Assembly (NCBI GenBank): GCA_043789035.1
Contig: JAYWIG010000345.1
Coordinates: 1-24,587, forward strand
Length of the DNA stretch: 24,587 bases
Direction of reading: 5' to 3'
Source of the DNA: JAYWIG01 sp043789035
GTDB lineage: Bacteria; Pseudomonadota; Gammaproteobacteria; Burkholderiales; Burkholderiaceae_E
Shown piece by piece: positions 21,769 through 24,587 of this stretch. Position numbers and translations under genes: made by a program. The notes under the pieces are model-generated. The model saw only the letters and a program-made list of their open reading frames with translations. It ran no database searches and was not told the origin of the DNA. Every line of letters begins with the position of its first letter. The stretch's first letter is position 1.

Positions 21769-23328
21769 ATGACGACAAAAACACCAATTCACGCAACTCA
21801 AACTTTAGGCGATTTACTTAGAAGAAGCCGCCAGCGTTACCCGAATAAAATCGCAGTTCAATGCAACTCCGTACGGTGGACGTATGCGCAATTTGATGAC
21901 ATTTGCAATCAATTTTCCCAAGGCCTAGCCGCTAAGCAAATACAAATTGGCGATAGAGTCGCGGTAATCGCGCGCAACTCCCACGCCTTTGCGGCCTTGA
22001 GGTTTGCGGTTGCCAGGTTAGGTGCAGTACTTGTGCCGATCAACTACATGCTCAGTGTGGCGGATGCCAACTTTATCCTCGACCATAGCGGAGCGACAAC
22101 GCTGTGCGTTGATACTGAATTCGCTCATCTTGGCCGTGGCGCTAGCGCAAATACGTCCGTGCGTAATCTCGTGTGGCTGCCAAGCGAGAATGACTCTGAA
22201 CCTCAAGCAGATATGCTCAATTTTTCGGATTTGCTGCTTGACGCAAAACCTGTCGATCGTCATTTGGACGGCTCGATGTTGGCGCAGATCATTTACACCA
22301 GCGGCACAGAATCGAAACCTAAAGGTGCGATGCTCACTCATAGCGCTGTCATCGCGGAATACGTCACTTGCTTAGTCGATGTGGAAATTGCGGAAAAGGA
22401 CATCGCCTTGCATGCCCTACCCCTTTACCACTGCGCTCAGTTAGATGTTTTCTTCGGCCCGGCGATCTATGTTGGCAGTACCAATTTCATTACCGGCATT
22501 CCAACTGCCGATAACCTATTGAAGCTTTTATCGACACATCGTATTACCTCGTTCTTCGCACCTCCGACAATTTGGATCGCACTGTTGCGCTCGCCGGACT
22601 TTGCTAAAACAGACCTGTCCGCGTTCAAGAAAGGCTATTACGGTGCATCCATCATGCCTGTCGAAGTATTAAAAGAAATACAACAACGTTTGCCCAAGGT
22701 TCGCCTTTGGAACCTCTACGGTCAGACAGAAATCGCGCCAATGGCAACTGTGTTGAAACCGGAAGACCAACTACGCAAAGCTGGTTCCGCCGGGAGGGCC
22801 GCTCTAAACATCGAGACCCGAGTGGTTGATGAGGCAATGAACGATGTAAAAATCGGTGACATAGGAGAAATCGTGCATCGATCACCGCAATTACTGCTTG
22901 GCTACTATAAAGATGAGCAACGCACTGCGGAGGCGTTTGCCGGCGGCTGGTTTCACAGTGGCGACTTAGGCATCATCGACGATGAAGGCTACATTACCGT
23001 TGTTGATCGAAAAAAAGACATGATCAAAACCGGTGGCGAGAATGTTGCAAGCCGTGAAGTTGAAGAAGCTATTTACAGTATCGAAGGCGTATCGGAAGTT
23101 GCCGTAATCGGTACACCTGACGAAAAATGGATTGAGGCTGTCACCGCCATCATCGTGACAAAGTCAGGCCACACACTTGCGGCAGACTTTGTTATAGCTG
23201 AATGCCACAAACGCCTGTCGAAGTTCAAGGTACCTAAACACATTGTTTTTGCCGCGTCACTGCCAAAAAACCCAAGCGGCAAAGTACTCAAAAGAGAGCT
23301 TCGATTGAGTGTCGCTGTGAACGCGTAA
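21769..23328 (+). CDS. Acyl-CoA synthetase / AMP-dependent ligase
   Basis: A 519-residue ANL-superfamily ligase that activates a carboxylic acid to its CoA thioester with ATP. The phosphate-binding loop IIYTSGTESKPKGAMLTH lies near residues 175-191; YGQTEIAP, GWFHSGDLG and DRKKDMIKTGGENV follow, and the C-terminal NPSGKVLKREL holds the adenylation lysine. The P-loop reads SGTESKPKG instead of the common SGTTGxPKG, a variant seen in a subset of FadD-like ligases. I start at ATG 21769, with GGAG six bases before it, rather than ATG 21748. It is separated from the minus-strand sensor gene by 19 bases. Substrate unknown; medium-chain fatty or aromatic acids are likely. Confidence 0.9.
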   Translation: MTTKTPIHATQTLGDLLRRSRQRYPNKIAVQCNSVRWTYAQFDDICNQFSQGLAAKQIQIGDRVAVIARNSHAFAALRFAVARLGAVLVPINYMLSVADANFILDHSGATTLCVDTEFAHLGRGASANTSVRNLVWLPSENDSEPQADMLNFSDLLLDAKPVDRHLDGSMLAQIIYTSGTESKPKGAMLTHSAVIAEYVTCLVDVEIAEKDIALHALPLYHCAQLDVFFGPAIYVGSTNFITGIPTADNLLKLLSTHRITSFFAPPTIWIALLRSPDFAKTDLSAFKKGYYGASIMPVEVLKEIQQRLPKVRLWNLYGQTEIAPMATVLKPEDQLRKAGSAGRAALNIETRVVDEAMNDVKIGDIGEIVHRSPQLLLGYYKDEQRTAEAFAGGWFHSGDLGIIDDEGYITVVDRKKDMIKTGGENVASREVEEAIYSIEGVSEVAVIGTPDEKWIEAVTAIIVTKSGHTLAADFVIAECHKRLSKFKVPKHIVFAASLPKNPSGKVLKRELRLSVAVNA

Positions 23329-23347
23329 TTTCTGAGCTAGCACGCCA

Positions 23348-24583
23348 TCAACGATCTTTCCGCCCGTTAGCGAGCCGGTGGATTACTTGCTGGCCTGATT
23401 CAGCCACTTTCTGCATCGAACCCTCAAGTTGGGCCATCTCGCGCAACGATTGCGCAAACGCTTGATATTCCGCCGACAGGGCCTCTGACACCACGACAGG
23501 TGGTGCAACGTCTTTTATCGCGCCAGATACCGCAGCGAAGCTTTGCCTCAAGCGCTCCAGCTGATCGCGCAGCACATCGCCAGAAACGCTTGGTTGCTGG
23601 CCACTTTCAGCTAAGGCGGCGAGCGATTGCACCACGACCCTATCCAAGGCTTCAAAGGCGCCAGCTTCGCGCGCCGCCAATAGTTGCGTGTCGAGACTGC
23701 GCTGCGCGCCCTCACCGAGCAGCTTGAGCGACGAATCGCGCATGCCATCGACCTGCTGCTCGAGGTCACGATTCAATGCGCCAAGCCGCGTGCCGACCGT
23801 CACTACTTCACTAAGAATCTTGTCGAGATCAGTAACGATCACACCGATGCGATCGAGAAAGTGGTTGAGGTCTTGCGCAAGCTCGCCAAACTCATCGGCG
23901 GATTTCACCGATGCACGAGGCGATAGATCCATCACGCCCTTTGCGAGGCCTGCAACGGTGGAGCGCAGAGCAAGCAACGGCTCCATTCGCACTTTCAAAA
24001 GTAGAAATAGAACGATCGTGTGCACGAGAATCTTCAAACTAAGTGCACCGGCGGTAAGCCGCACTTCTTGCCACCACTTGCTTTCCTTGCGCTCGAGATA
24101 GCTACGTACCGTCACCGTGCCGAGTACATCGCCGACCTTGGCTTTCACATGGCAATTCAAACAAAACTGTTCGGCAAGCAGTGTGCTGCTGGCTTCCTGG
24201 TGTGTGCCCGGCGCAAAACGCGGTTGCAGTCCAAGCGCTGGCATTTTGAAGGAGACCAGCATCGATTCAACTGTGACAGCCGAGGGCAGTACAGCGATTG
24301 AAAGACCCAAATCATCGTAATTGCGGTTGAGAATCGGGTACACCGTTTGTGCCGCAAGCGGGCCACCGGAATTCAGCATGATTGCTTTTACATCACTAGC
24401 AAGTTGCTGCGCGGCACGCTCGACGCGGGCTGGCTCTTGTTGACTGAAGTCATAGCGCAGCGCTACGTAGCGGATGCCAAGCTCAACCACAGCAACCACC
24501 ATTGCCAAAAGGAAAAAGTCCTTGATCATGTGGAACATGAAGGACTGATCGAACTGCCCACTCACCTTTGAATTTGTTGACAT
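23348..24583 (-). CDS. Membrane sensor with heme-c motif and HAMP domain, no visible output domain
   Basis: A 411-residue transmembrane protein, its start lying 4 bases from the window edge, so a longer N-terminus is possible. One helix spans about 20-42, a second about 176-197. The periplasmic part between them (about 43-175) contains CLNCH (Cys141, Cys144, His145), a covalent heme c attachment motif, suggesting a redox or gas sensor. A HAMP domain (about 198-250) and a long helical, probably coiled-coil region follow, but I find neither a chemoreceptor signalling hairpin nor kinase, cyclase or EAL domain. The signal may be passed through protein contacts. Its gene partners lie beyond the right edge. 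Confidence 0.75.
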   Translation of the reverse strand: MSTNSKVSGQFDQSFMFHMIKDFFLLAMVVAVVELGIRYVALRYDFSQQEPARVERAAQQLASDVKAIMLNSGGPLAAQTVYPILNRNYDDLGLSIAVLPSAVTVESMLVSFKMPALGLQPRFAPGTHQEASSTLLAEQFCLNCHVKAKVGDVLGTVTVRSYLERKESKWWQEVRLTAGALSLKILVHTIVLFLLLKVRMEPLLALRSTVAGLAKGVMDLSPRASVKSADEFGELAQDLNHFLDRIGVIVTDLDKILSEVVTVGTRLGALNRDLEQQVDGMRDSSLKLLGEGAQRSLDTQLLAAREAGAFEALDRVVVQSLAALAESGQQPSVSGDVLRDQLERLRQSFAAVSGAIKDVAPPVVVSEALSAEYQAFAQSLREMAQLEGSMQKVAESGQQVIHRLANGRKDR

Positions 24584-24587
24584 CAGC

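Noticed and set aside
3193..23328. Malonate pathway linking the decarboxylase (3193) with the acyl-CoA ligase (21769)
   Set aside because: The genes are more than 17 kb apart and the ligase motifs are those of a general FadD-like enzyme, not specifically malonyl-CoA synthetase.

Overview
The window looks like a piece of a betaproteobacterial chromosome, most likely Burkholderiales. This is inferred from two orphan Bug/TctC-type solute receptors, the SsuABC-like transporter, the malonyl-CoA decarboxylase and the moderate base composition. No rRNA, tRNA or housekeeping marker is present to confirm it. There is no transposase, integrase, CRISPR array or recognisable attachment site. Three separate toxin-antitoxin modules (two VapBC at the edges, one HipBA in the middle) give it an accessory character.

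Layout. 1-705: vapBC pair with a perfect 19-bp operator-like palindrome on its ribosome-binding site. 724-2924 (minus): Bug-type receptor followed by an FAD aromatic monooxygenase. 3193-4521: malonyl-CoA decarboxylase. 4585-10154: LysR regulator, then a tightly coupled run of seven genes (ABC ATPase, permease, Tat-type NMT1-like receptor, half-length ureidoglycolate-lyase-like protein, VOC protein, RutB-like cysteine hydrolase, cupin), nearly every junction being an overlap or direct abutment. 10210-13197: a second LysR divergent from a Bug receptor that is coupled to a SAM methyltransferase. 13392-15059: hipBA with three palindromic operators spaced exactly 50 bp apart. 15252-17943: DMT exporter with a histidine-rich tail, then convergent AEC carrier and 2-haloacid dehalogenase. 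18231-20468: CSS-EAL phosphodiesterase with two DEP domains, split by one in-frame TAG. 20508-21561: small membrane protein and the second vapBC. 21769-24583: acyl-CoA ligase and a membrane sensor with a heme-c motif and a HAMP domain.

Metabolic reading (inference). The central operon seems to import a small, probably nitrogen-containing compound and process it with a RutB-clade amidohydrolase, a VOC enzyme and a cupin. The fragment of a ureidoglycolate lyase also points to ureide or pyrimidine-type chemistry, but the substrate is unknown. The monooxygenase, haloacid dehalogenase, acyl-CoA ligase and malonyl-CoA decarboxylase fit a scavenger of diverse organic acids. The strongest candidates for something new are the central operon, the regularly spaced hip operators, and the interrupted EAL-DEP-DEP protein.
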